A stretch of 64,000 nt of DNA, taken from NCBI GenBank assembly GCA_021782365.1, contig JAJXVB010000001.1, positions 124,001-188,000 of the forward strand, in the 5' to 3' direction. This document shows, piece after piece, positions 54,000 to 61,093 of this stretch (position 1 is its first letter; each line of letters begins with the position of its first letter). The notes under the pieces were generated by a model. That model worked only from the letters and a program-made list of their open reading frames with translations. It was not told where the DNA came from and searched no databases. Position numbers and translations under genes: made by a program. The stretch comes from Pseudomonadota bacterium (GTDB lineage Bacteria; Pseudomonadota; Gammaproteobacteria; Burkholderiales; Gallionellaceae).

Positions 54000-54410
54000 T
54001 CATAGGATAGGCTTGAGAACCATCGCAAACGAAATAACTATGTATATGAGAGTTTTCAGGATCAGCCACAAGCGTAACGATTGAAGTGCAGCGGAAAATC
54101 CATTGGCGAGATCTTCCTCTCGTTTGTCGGCCCAAAAGTGGTCAAAGGCTTGCACGAACAAGTAAATGGCAATCGATATCTGCATCCAAAGTGAATTTAG
54201 GAAGCTGCCATTCTGAACATACAGGATTACACCTCCTGAAATCAGGACCGTCCATCCACCGACAGCAGCCTGGAAGTGGAGATCGCTGAGCATTTTCCTT
54301 CCTGCAGGTTCGCGAGAAAAGACCAACCACCGAGGTGCCAGAAGGAGAGGCCCAATGAGTGCAATTGCCCCGACGATATGAATTGCCTTGGCGATCAGGT
54401 AAGCGTTCAT
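54000..54410 (-). CDS. Small four-helix membrane protein (DUF2269-like)
   Basis: 136 residues with four hydrophobic helices (about 5-25, 48-66, 75-92, 110-130) and the HIVGAIALIGPLLLAPRWLV start seen in DUF2269/CopD-like membrane proteins. Function unknown. It starts 54 nt after the GFA-like gene on the same strand, and could be another cassette gene although no attC follows it. Confidence 0.6.
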   Translation of the reverse strand: MNAYLIAKAIHIVGAIALIGPLLLAPRWLVFSREPAGRKMLSDLHFQAAVGGWTVLISGGVILYVQNGSFLNSLWMQISIAIYLFVQAFDHFWADKREEDLANGFSAALQSLRLWLILKTLIYIVISFAMVLKPIL

Positions 54411-54464
54411 ATGGTTAGAGTACGCAACTCACTGCGAAGCGACATTGGTTGAGCGACATGTTTG

Positions 54465-54863
54465 TTATCTACCCGGTTGCCACTCTGAGTAAGAAGGAAC
54501 GCCCTCACGGTCGGTCAACCACGGAACGTCGTGCGAGCGCCAGATATGCATAGCCGGTCTTTCACCTGGATCATCATTCAAGGTCGCGACGCGCAGAATG
54601 ACATGAGCTTGTGTGGGGTGCTCCGCAAGGACATGCGAGCCGCAGATGGAACAGAAGCGAAGCAGTTTCCCAGGCGTCGGCTCAAACGACGAGAGCTTCT
54701 CTTCGCCCTTTACCCACCGAAAGTGCTCTCGCATCACTCCTGCCGTAGAGACGAATGCGGCCGCATTCGCTTTGCGGCAACTCCGACAATGGCAATGTGC
54801 TATAGGCATATCGAGTTGATCGATCTCGTATTCAACCGCGCCGCATAGGCAACTTCCGTTCAT
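54465..54863 (-). CDS. GFA-family zinc protein (DUF636, glutathione-dependent formaldehyde-activating-like)
   Basis: 132 residues with the full set of GFA zinc ligands: GSCLCGAVEYEI, HCHCRSCRK and FCSICGSHV. Most members have no proven activity despite the name. The start lies 34 nt after an integron R'-like core (GTTGGGC, 54897-54903 minus), and the stop codon lies inside AGATAAC, an R''-like core. Both fit a former cassette gene. No complete attC was found at its 3' end. Confidence 0.85.
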   Translation of the reverse strand: MNGSCLCGAVEYEIDQLDMPIAHCHCRSCRKANAAAFVSTAGVMREHFRWVKGEEKLSSFEPTPGKLLRFCSICGSHVLAEHPTQAHVILRVATLNDDPGERPAMHIWRSHDVPWLTDREGVPSYSEWQPGR

Positions 54864-54908
54864 TCAAAATCCTTTCTGTGCAGGTGAAGGTATGATGCCC
54901 AACGTGCT

Positions 54909-54980
54909 AGCTAACCGGCGCGTTAAATTGCGGACCGCCGCTGGATTGCGACAAGAAAAGTCCAATGAACATAGCTAGCA
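54909..54980 (-). repeat. Decayed integron attC site
   Basis: Minus strand order: TGCTAGC (R'', where AAC has become AGC), GTTCATTGGAC (L''), a 24-nt middle, GTCCGCAATTTAAC (L'), the 6-nt spacer GCGCCG and GTTAGCT (R'). L'' and L' pair with two small bulges. Spacing and orientation match the better sites upstream, but the broken R'' makes it likely inactive. Confidence 0.45.
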
Positions 54981-55063
54981 TGAATACCTCAAAAATCTAG
55001 TGACAAGTGACTAACAGCCTCGTTAGTTCTGAGTTTGGCGTGATGCCGCCATATCAACGTTAA

Positions 55064-55471
55064 TTATGTTGCTGGATAAGTGGAAAACTGATCTGCTACC
55101 GCCCACCATTTTCCTCCTTCCTTTACAAACACGAACATATCGCGGCCACCGAGATTGATTGTTTGGCCGCCCATATTGAACGACATATCGAAGTAATAGG
55201 TGACCACGGCTGTGTTGCCGTAAATCTGGATTCTGGGATCAACTTCCTTCCAGTGGTGAATCTTGGCAGCCTTCGCGAAATTGTTCCATGACTTGAAACA
55301 GGCCTCCCTGCCTTCGAGTCGCTCACGATCCGTTGCCGTAATGGCCACCATGCCTTTGTGAAAGTAGTTGTTCAGGTCTTCAGGCTTTCCTTTTGTCCAG
55401 GCGTCATTCAAGGCGCGCAAGGCCTGCCACACTTCCTGTTTCGCCGGTTCATCGAATTGAATGCTCATGGA
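55064..55471 (-). CDS. NTF2-like (SnoaL/DUF4440-type) small protein in a cassette
   Basis: 135 residues from the ATG at 55471. NTF2-like cone fold: a start helix (EVWQALRALNDAWTKGKPED), YFHKGMVAITATDRERLEG, AVVTYYFDMSF and a final strand set WWAVADQFS. Such proteins are isomerases, dehydratases or binding proteins; this one cannot be assigned. An in-frame ATG at 55504 inside the attC core GTTATGT would add 11 residues. It follows attC at 55501-55560 on the minus strand, so it is the next cassette gene. Confidence 0.75.
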   Translation of the reverse strand, partial: SMSIQFDEPAKQEVWQALRALNDAWTKGKPEDLNNYFHKGMVAITATDRERLEGREACFKSWNNFAKAAKIHHWKEVDPRIQIYGNTAVVTYYFDMSFNMGGQTINLGGRDMFVFVKEGGKWWAVADQFSTYPAT

Positions 55472-55500
55472 TTCATCTTCCCGTGGATTGGTTTTAAGCA

Positions 55501-55560
55501 ACATAACGTTAATTTCAGCGGCGCGAATCTGCGAGCGTCCGCTAAAACGTCTTGTTGGAC
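55501..55560 (-). repeat. Integron attC site
   Basis: 60 nt. Minus strand order: GTCCAAC (R'', exact consensus), AAGAC, GTTTTAGCGG (L''), 17-nt middle, CCGCTGAAAT (L'), TAAC, GTTATGT (R'). L'' and L' pair over 10 bp with two G-T wobbles. It lies between the disrupted cassette (right) and the NTF2-like cassette (left). Confidence 0.7.
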
Positions 55561-55644
55561 GTGGCTTCATTGCAACTCTTTCTCCCAGAATCCCATAATA
55601 CCTCTGGTCTTCCAAAATTTTGAGGGTCAAGTCTCACAATCCAA

Positions 55645-55693
55645 CATCCTCAAGGAGTTAAATGTAGTAATGTGAGACCTGACCCCAGCCCTG
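55645..55693. repeat. Island repeat, copy 2
   Basis: 49 nt, two differences from copy 1 at 53687. Its AATGTGAGACCTGACCC part can pair with the inverted GGGTCAAGTCTCACA at 55624, giving a stem of about 15 bp with a single mismatch. Confidence 0.8.
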
Positions 55694-55740
55694 GTTGGCG
55701 ATGCAATTTTTCCAGGTCCAGAATTCTTTTGACCGGAAAT

Positions 55741-56133
55741 TTAATCATCTGCATGCAAGAAGAGATCGTGTCCGTACGAGTTATCTATTACGCAAAGCCA
55801 GTGACCACTTGGATTCTTCTTGAAAACATAGGTTGCGTTCCTATGGATCGGTGGCACATCAGGCGCAGACACGATTGTCTTCGCCAACACCAAGGCTGTA
55901 TCTTCAGACTCCAAAATTTTCATTCCAGCCTGCTTCACATCCAGCTTATGGTTGAAATGTGCGGCAATGGCTTCAAAGGCTTTTCTGATTTGGGTCTTGC
56001 CTGTGGCATTCATTCCCGGCTTTATGACAAGCACGGCGTCATCGGAATAGATATCGATCAAAGTTTCGAAATCTTCACGGTTGATTGCCAAGTCCGCCTT
56101 TTCGATCTGCAGTTCTATCGGATGTCGATCCAT
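55741..56133 (-). CDS. DUF4440/SgcJ-type NTF2-like protein inside the inverted-repeat element
   Basis: 130 residues, cytoplasmic. The start helix IEKADLAINREDFETLIDIY, then YSDDAVLVIKPGMNATGKTQ and the late WLCVIDNSYGHDLF strand set are typical of the DUF4440/SnoaL-like family of small NTF2-fold proteins. No catalytic function can be named. It is the only gene between the inverted repeats at 55624 and 56181 and thus the apparent cargo. It is related in fold, though not closely in sequence, to the cassette gene at 55064. Confidence 0.75.
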   Translation of the reverse strand: MDRHPIELQIEKADLAINREDFETLIDIYSDDAVLVIKPGMNATGKTQIRKAFEAIAAHFNHKLDVKQAGMKILESEDTALVLAKTIVSAPDVPPIHRNATYVFKKNPSGHWLCVIDNSYGHDLFLHADD

Positions 56134-56137
56134 CGAG

Positions 56138-56281
56138 CTATTCTCTGTTGAGACCTATTGTTAGATTGTGAGACCTGACCCCAGCATTTTCAATTTTATT
56201 TCGTGAATAAAGACCACTAATATCAACAGACTGGCAAAGTGTCATTTTCCACGCTAATAAATTATCTTCGATTTCTCTCAT
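56138..56281 (-). pseudogene. Cassette gene broken by the inverted-repeat element
   Basis: 47 codons from the ATG at 56281, five bases after the attC core GTTAAAC. The first 32 residues (WKMTLCQSVDISGLYSRNKI in the middle) look like real protein and recall the start of a longer cassette-borne hypothetical family with SVDISGLYSRNKxxHKWK. After Asn 32 the frame runs into the repeat end (GVRSHNL...) and stops at 56138. The matching 3' part of such a gene was not found, apart from a short open stretch before the attC at 55560. Confidence 0.55.
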
Positions 56282-56285
56282 TGGC

Positions 56286-56355
56286 GTTTAACGTCTGAGT
56301 TCAGGGGCGCTGCGCAGCCTCATCGCGCAGCGTCCGGTGGACCGTAGGGTTATGC
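56286..56355 (-). repeat. Integron attC site
   Basis: 70 nt. Minus strand order: GCATAAC (R''), L'' including GTCCA, stem CGCTGCGC/GCGCAGCG with a 9-nt loop, L' TGAAC, spacer TCAGAC, GTTAAAC (R', exact consensus). It shares the arm AACGTCTGAGTTCAGGGGCG with the site at 57105. The stop codon of the preceding 252-residue ORF lies in R''. Confidence 0.75.
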
Positions 56356-57108
56356 GTCGGCTTGCAGTACTTCAATTTCGAATGCCTCTTCATAAAGCTC
56401 CTCGCTGGGTAGGAAGGCACTTGCAATGCGATGCATATGTCTGACCTCAATCGCTCCATCGAGCCGAAAATGCTTCTGGTACTCGATGCCCTTAACTTTC
56501 CTGGATTGATTCAGCAATACTTCGAGATCGGCTTCTGAAAATTGGACTGTGGCTCCATCGAGGTGGCACACATGTGTTTTGAAGTCAGGAGACAGGGCGT
56601 GGATGTAGTGGGCATATTTAGCTCCTGGCGTGTACTGCCAGACCTGCAATTGGAGCATTTGTCCTCTGACATCGTCTGTTTTGTGGACATGCACGAGCAA
56701 GGTCTTGTACGTTCCGCCTTCCTGACACTCAGGAAGGTAGTACTTCGACGTCATGTGTCCATTGGCCAATGCGATGGAAACGGCGCGGTCAAATGGAACT
56801 CCAAACGCCGGGGCGGAGCCCCAAATCGACGGCGCAAACGTCACGTGAATGGCTGCACTATTCCAGAGGTCTTGATGGGCAATAAGGTAATCGCAGACGA
56901 CATCGCATTCCGAAACCGGAAAAAGCGCAATGGTCTCCCGGCCTGCTAGAACCAGCTCGTATCCGTCGCTGTTTGACTCAAGGCAAATCTCTGAACAGGG
57001 GAGCAAACCGTCCTTCGTTATTCGCTGCGCGCAATGCGACTCGAATGCGCCTCTGTTCGCCAAGAACTTGCGAACGGCACCACCGGCAAACGGGCTTCTA
57101 CGACGCAT
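56350..57108 (-). CDS. Unrecognised 252-residue cassette protein
   Basis: 252 residues from the ATG at 57108. That ATG is the centre of the attC core GTTATGC, and the stop TAA (56350) is the centre of GCATAAC, so the frame fills the whole 819-bp cassette. There is no Shine-Dalgarno sequence. No signal peptide or membrane helix. The body is mixed alpha/beta with many His and Tyr, for example KTLLVHVHKTDD, YAHYIHALSPDFKTHVCH and a late helix SEADLEVLLNQSRKVKG. I do not recognise it. It is the cassette after the reverse transcriptase, so a partner role is possible but unproven. Confidence 0.7.
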   Translation of the reverse strand: MRRRSPFAGGAVRKFLANRGAFESHCAQRITKDGLLPCSEICLESNSDGYELVLAGRETIALFPVSECDVVCDYLIAHQDLWNSAAIHVTFAPSIWGSAPAFGVPFDRAVSIALANGHMTSKYYLPECQEGGTYKTLLVHVHKTDDVRGQMLQLQVWQYTPGAKYAHYIHALSPDFKTHVCHLDGATVQFSEADLEVLLNQSRKVKGIEYQKHFRLDGAIEVRHMHRIASAFLPSEELYEEAFEIEVLQADA

Positions 57109-57176
57109 AACGTCTGAGTTCAGGGGCGGAGAAAAAGCGCAGCTTTTTCGGAGTCCACTGGAACGATTTGTTCGGC
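57105..57176 (-). repeat. Integron attC site
   Basis: 72 nt. Minus strand order: GCCGAAC (R''), AAATC, GTTCCAG (L''), middle with stem AAAAAGC/GCTTTTT, CTGAAC (L'), TCAGAC, GTTATGC (R'). L'' has one extra base relative to L', the usual extrahelical base that sets strand choice. It lies 31 nt after the reverse transcriptase stop. Confidence 0.78.
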
Positions 57177-57207
57177 GACATCGCCGCTGACTCATCGCTG
57201 TGTGCGA

Positions 57208-58704
57208 CTAATACGCCCATGCATTTTCCTTAAACAATTCCACTTCGTCTGGTTGAATCACTTCCTTCGCGTCACCTGCATCAGCAATAACAATCTTGCT
57301 GGCATCCAAGGCTTGCTTTAATGCCTCGCTTGCAATCCAACTAGAGTCCCAGAGCTGAGATGATGCCCCATTCACGATCTGACAAATTGGTTCTTTGCTC
57401 TCAAACTTGATACCAACGACTTTCGGTTGCGTGACCCGCTGGAGCCATATTTCAAGGTAACTGTTGTACGGGACTCGCGCCATTTTTTCGCGTACTTTGT
57501 GCCATAAGCGCACTTTCTCCTCACTCGGTGCGAGTGAAATAAGATGGCTCAAAATGCCGGCCACAGCCGGAAACGTAGAGGGCGAAACAAACGCTATATC
57601 TGTTGCAATTGCAACCTGCACATCAAGGTCATCGGGAGCCTCAGTCTGCTTTGAAACATTGGTGTGAAGCTCGCCAACTAACCTGCGCAAAGCTCCGCTG
57701 TTTGGAAAACGCTGGCCGAAAGAATGCAGCCTTAAGAGCTGCTTTTGAATTGTCTTTGCGTTAGATGTTCCGAGGTCCTGCAACTCAATGCCGGCCAACT
57801 TATCTGGCTTTATCGACCCTTCCACTACGTTTCTGCATGAAAACGTCTTTGACACTCCGAGCCTCATCCCTACTGCTCGTAATTTATCGCTGACTATTTT
57901 TAGGATCGCTTCTGCACGCTCGTCGTTATTTGCAAATATTCTATAGTCGTCCCTGTACCGAAGTATTCGGATATCGGAGCTTCCCTTGAGTTCAAGATTT
58001 ATCTGCTCATCGACGTATCCAAGGACGATTTCGGCGATGAAGTCCATAAGGACCGACCCTTGTGCAATACCATTGGTCTGGCCATAACGGCTAGATTGGA
58101 TATGGAAATCAATTTTGTTTCCAAGCAGGGATTTATTTGTTTTTTCTTCCTTTGCTTTCGGTAAACCGTGCAACGCCCAAGCAATACTATGGGTATAGAG
58201 AGAGCCATAACAGTCAGTCACATCGGTATGAAGAAGATGGCTAAACTCCAGTGAATAAGTCAGCGACCTTTGCTCAACGTTTTGCCACCAGCTCTTGATT
58301 TGAGTTGCAACATCAGTCTGGTGATCGACTGACATCACCGGTGCGCTACAACAATCAACTACACCGCCCTCAAATTCTTTGAGTCGCGCTCTTATGCTTG
58401 CCCAGTTCGTCTCCTCACAAATCACATTTACTAACGAGACGTAAATGGCTGGATGCATCAATTCATAGGGCCGCCAGGCAAACTTGCCATCTTTGTTTGC
58501 AATGAAGTTGTAGTTTACGTTCGGAAGTTCGTTGGGATTTGCGTTTTTAAACTGAGCAAAGTTTTCGCCCTTAAGAACGGTCGAGACGCCATTTAGTATT
58601 GGCTCGAAACTGACGTATTTGGGTAGGTCCCCGTTGAAGTAGCTGCTGCCCTTCAGGAAATGGGCTCTCGCCTCTTCGTTGGAAAGGTCAATCAATCGTT
58701 TCAT
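57208..58704 (-). CDS. Reverse transcriptase in an integron cassette, Abi/DRT-like defence candidate
   Basis: 498 residues. RT core at about 60-300: motif A TDVTDCYGSLYTH (160-172, Asp 161), GQTNGIAQGSVLMDFIAE (208-225) and the catalytic YRDD (250-253) in ILRYRDDYRIF, then LGVSKT. The THSIAWALHG segment after motif A recalls Abi and other defence-associated (DRT/UG) RTs rather than group II intron or retron enzymes. The last 200 residues are helical, with no maturase, endonuclease or integrase domain. No msr/msd-like RNA was seen nearby. An attC follows its stop by 31 nt, so it is a cassette gene. Anti-phage function is inference. Confidence 0.85.
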   Translation of the reverse strand: MKRLIDLSNEEARAHFLKGSSYFNGDLPKYVSFEPILNGVSTVLKGENFAQFKNANPNELPNVNYNFIANKDGKFAWRPYELMHPAIYVSLVNVICEETNWASIRARLKEFEGGVVDCCSAPVMSVDHQTDVATQIKSWWQNVEQRSLTYSLEFSHLLHTDVTDCYGSLYTHSIAWALHGLPKAKEEKTNKSLLGNKIDFHIQSSRYGQTNGIAQGSVLMDFIAEIVLGYVDEQINLELKGSSDIRILRYRDDYRIFANNDERAEAILKIVSDKLRAVGMRLGVSKTFSCRNVVEGSIKPDKLAGIELQDLGTSNAKTIQKQLLRLHSFGQRFPNSGALRRLVGELHTNVSKQTEAPDDLDVQVAIATDIAFVSPSTFPAVAGILSHLISLAPSEEKVRLWHKVREKMARVPYNSYLEIWLQRVTQPKVVGIKFESKEPICQIVNGASSQLWDSSWIASEALKQALDASKIVIADAGDAKEVIQPDEVELFKENAWAY

Positions 58705-58905
58705 TCGCCCACAAGCCTATTCATGACGCCGAATGTAATGTAGACACCAACAAAAGACATAATCTTTTAGAGGGGCTGGTGCCTAAACGGGTGTAAAAAA
58801 CACAAGCTTGTTCCATATCAGTCATTGGCATTAGCGCGCCTGCTTTGCGAATAATTGGATTAAACGTTATATTCACTTTCATCGCAAGCGATAAGCCGCA
58901 TAGTG

Positions 58906-59469
58906 CTACTTGAATTTCCTCTTGAACCTGTAGCGGCGCCAGGCCCAGACAGCGAATCCCAAAAGCAGCATCGCGGCGAGCAGCACCTCTTCGGCCTTCT
59001 TCAAGTCGTTGAAGATCAGCGTCAGCGCATTGCCGAAGAGATAGCCAGCACTTCCTATCCCAGCCGCCCAGATCACGGCGCCAATAAAGTTGAACAGCAT
59101 GAAGCGCCATGCGAGCACACTGCCCATGCCCATCGCCATCGGCCCCACCGTGCGAAAGCCATACAGGAAACGTATGCCGACGATCAGGAGCTCGTGGTAG
59201 CGCTCGATCAACAGGTCGGCGCGCCTGAACACCGGGAGCAGTCTCGGAAATTCCGACAGCACCCATGAGCCGTGCTTTCTTCCCAGCCAGAAATAGATCT
59301 GATCGCCGAGAAAGCCGCCTACCAGCGCGATCAGGATCACCCAGTGCAGCTCGAGGTATCCCTGGAACGCGGAAAACCCCGCCAGCACCAGCACCGTCTC
59401 GCCTTCGAGCAGCGCGCCTACAAAGAGCGCGAAGTAGCCGTAGTGCTCGATCAACGAGGAATAATTCAT
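58906..59469 (-). CDS. DedA-family membrane protein
   Basis: 187 residues with five or six hydrophobic segments, the SNARE-associated (VTT) fold: EGETVLVLAGFSAFQGYLEL, GGFLGDQIYFWLGRKHG and the Arg motif RFLYGFRTVGPMAMGM. DedA proteins move phospholipids or isoprenoid carriers across the inner membrane and support proton-motive force. The 201-nt gap to the reverse transcriptase gene on its left marks the edge of the accessory island; this gene starts the core block that follows. Confidence 0.9.
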   Translation of the reverse strand: MNYSSLIEHYGYFALFVGALLEGETVLVLAGFSAFQGYLELHWVILIALVGGFLGDQIYFWLGRKHGSWVLSEFPRLLPVFRRADLLIERYHELLIVGIRFLYGFRTVGPMAMGMGSVLAWRFMLFNFIGAVIWAAGIGSAGYLFGNALTLIFNDLKKAEEVLLAAMLLLGFAVWAWRRYRFKRKFK

Positions 59470-59515
59470 CGCCAGGCGATCCTGTCAAAGATGCGCGCTG
59501 GCGGGACTTCAAACA

Positions 59516-60316
59516 TCAGGAAGTCTTCTTCACGAAGATTTCGCGCAGGAACACGACGAGCTGCTGCCATGAATCCTTGTCCGCATTCTCGTTGTAGGAC
59601 AGAGGCAGCTTGAACTCCTTGCCCAGCTTGTCCGCCGCGGGATTGGTGAACGCATGCTGCGCGCCGGGATAGACCACGACGCGGTAATTGGCGCCCGCAT
59701 CGTCCATCTCCTTCCTGAAAGCCTCGACGCTGGAGGCCGGTATCATCGGGTCTTCGGCGCCCGAGAACGAGATGATGCGCGCCTTGATCACGCCGGGCTT
59801 CGCGGGCTCCTTGGTTCCCAGCATGCCGTGGAAACTCGCCACCCCCTTGAGATCCACGCCCTCGCGCGCCATGTTCAGGACGATGCCGCCGCCGAAGCAA
59901 TAGCCGATCGCCGCCATCTCGTCAGGATCGACGGTCGGCTCCTGTTTCAGAAGATTCATGCCCGCCTCGAATCGCGCGCGCGCCATCGGCATATTGTTGT
60001 TCACCTCCGCTGCAAATTTCGCCGCATCGTCAGGATGGTGAGCCTGCTTGCCATTGCCGTACATGTCCACCGCGAGGGCTGTATATCCGAGCTTTGCCAG
60101 CATGTCGGCGCGATGCCTTGCGTACGCGTTGTGCCCCCACCATTCGTGCACAACCAGAACGGCGGGACGCCTGCCCTTGAAACTGTCGTCATAGGCGATG
60201 TAGCCCTTGAGCGTCACCCCATCCGAATGGTAATCCACTTCCTTCCCGATCACCTTGGCCTCCACAGACGCAGTGCCAAGACACATCAAAGCCGCAGCAA
60301 ACAACAGACTCTTCAT
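59516..60316 (-). CDS. Exported dienelactone-hydrolase-family protein
   Basis: 266 residues with a signal peptide (about 20 residues, ending VEA). Alpha/beta hydrolase of the dienelactone hydrolase family: nucleophile Cys in AIGYCFGGGIV, Asp in FSGAEDPMIP, His in YPGAQHAF. It would hydrolyse lactones or esters in the periplasm. No aromatic degradation genes are near, so the true substrate is open. It follows the MBL-fold gene by 16 nt in a leftward run. Confidence 0.88.
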   Translation of the reverse strand: MKSLLFAAALMCLGTASVEAKVIGKEVDYHSDGVTLKGYIAYDDSFKGRRPAVLVVHEWWGHNAYARHRADMLAKLGYTALAVDMYGNGKQAHHPDDAAKFAAEVNNNMPMARARFEAGMNLLKQEPTVDPDEMAAIGYCFGGGIVLNMAREGVDLKGVASFHGMLGTKEPAKPGVIKARIISFSGAEDPMIPASSVEAFRKEMDDAGANYRVVVYPGAQHAFTNPAADKLGKEFKLPLSYNENADKDSWQQLVVFLREIFVKKTS

Positions 60317-60332
60317 GACGCCTCCTCACAGG

Positions 60333-61091
60333 TTAGAAAACAAAACGTTGCCCCTGTTGCATGCGCACAGGGGAAAAACTTCCGCACGCGCTCAGGACTT
60401 CATCCATCACGAGCTCTTCCTTGCCGGGCTCGAGATGCGTGATATAGAGTTCGACATTCCTCTTCAAGCGGTCCAGCCCCTTCGCCAGCAGTCCTGCGCT
60501 CATGTGCCCCGAAGCCATCGACGTGTCGGCATTCCTTAGCGTCACCTCGACCATCAGGTAGCGGAGGTTTTCTATTTCGTTGAGCGCATCCCAGAATGCC
60601 TCGCAATAGGTCGTGTCCGCGCTGAATGCGAAGCTCGCCATTCCGCTGTCCATGCAGTATCCGGCCGCCGGCACTGAATGGCAAACAGGAAGAGGCGTTA
60701 TGCGCCTTTTGCCAAGCTGTACCTGCACGCCATGGATGACCTCCACGAAACGCACATAGGGTTTGTCGATGCTGGGTTTGACCGTATAGTCCGGCCACAG
60801 CACGCCGTTGAACATGTGCGCCTTCAGGGCAGCGATGGTCTCGTCCAAAGCATGGACCAGCAAAGGGCGCTTCCTCATAAAAGCCGCCGCATCCGCAAGC
60901 AGGGGCAAAAACCCGCTGTGGTCGAGATGCGCATGGGTCAGGAAGACGTGGTCCACGCGCGCCATCTCTTCCAGGCCCAGGTCGCCGACCCCGCTTCCCG
61001 CATCGATCAGTATGTCATCGTCGAGCAGGAGCGACGTGGTGCGGCGCGCACCGCCAATACCGGCGCTGCACCCCAGCACGGTGAGCTGCAT
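60333..61091 (-). CDS. MBL-fold phosphodiesterase-like hydrolase
   Basis: 252 residues, metallo-beta-lactamase fold with the zinc motif LTHAHLDHSGFLP, a late Asp (FSADTTYCEAFWD) and His (YITHLEPGKEE). The long middle insert and the IDAGSGVGDL start look like the RNase Z / class II cyclic-nucleotide phosphodiesterase group. A link to cAMP would fit the cAMP-binding protein at 49023 but is speculative. Two bases separate it from the DUF190 gene. Confidence 0.82.
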   Translation of the reverse strand: MQLTVLGCSAGIGGARRTTSLLLDDDILIDAGSGVGDLGLEEMARVDHVFLTHAHLDHSGFLPLLADAAAFMRKRPLLVHALDETIAALKAHMFNGVLWPDYTVKPSIDKPYVRFVEVIHGVQVQLGKRRITPLPVCHSVPAAGYCMDSGMASFAFSADTTYCEAFWDALNEIENLRYLMVEVTLRNADTSMASGHMSAGLLAKGLDRLKRNVELYITHLEPGKEELVMDEVLSACGSFSPVRMQQGQRFVF

Positions 61092-61093
61092 CG

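Larger units (their letters stand above)
55624..56181. mobile_element. Small inverted-repeat element carrying a DUF4440 gene
   Basis: Left end GGGTCAAGTCTCACAATCCAAC (55624-55645) and right end (56160-56181) are inverted copies, 20 of 22 bases matching. ATTTT occurs just outside both ends (55617-55621 and 56186-56190), a possible 5-bp target duplication. The element splits a cassette reading frame (56138-56281). It encodes no transposase, so it would be non-autonomous. A second repeat copy (55645-55693) lies just inside the left end, giving a long hairpin there. Confidence 0.55.

Noticed and set aside
53645-54028. 127-codon minus-strand open frame in the island
   Set aside because: Overlaps two other small frames in different phases, covers a repeat copy, and resembles nothing known.
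54411-54470. Possible attC after the GFA-like gene (R''-like AGATAAC, R'-like GTTGCGT)
   Set aside because: No complementary L''/L' arms; only a direct repeat GCGACAT is present. At best a remnant.
55013-55072. Possible degenerate attC behind the NTF2-like gene
   Set aside because: The arms GTTGATATGGCG and CGCCAAAC can pair and are followed by TCAGAA, but no GTT core follows and the R'' spacing is wrong, so I did not list it as a site.
57208-58704. Retron or group II intron interpretation of the reverse transcriptase
   Set aside because: No msr/msd-like inverted repeat upstream, no maturase or endonuclease domain, and no intron boundary or domain V hairpin seen.
58705-58905. Possible attI or first attC upstream of the reverse transcriptase (AACGTTTAATCC with hairpin ATCGC-TT-GCGAT)
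   Set aside because: No R'' core and no integrase nearby. The 201-nt gap otherwise shows only weak hairpins and no clear promoter.
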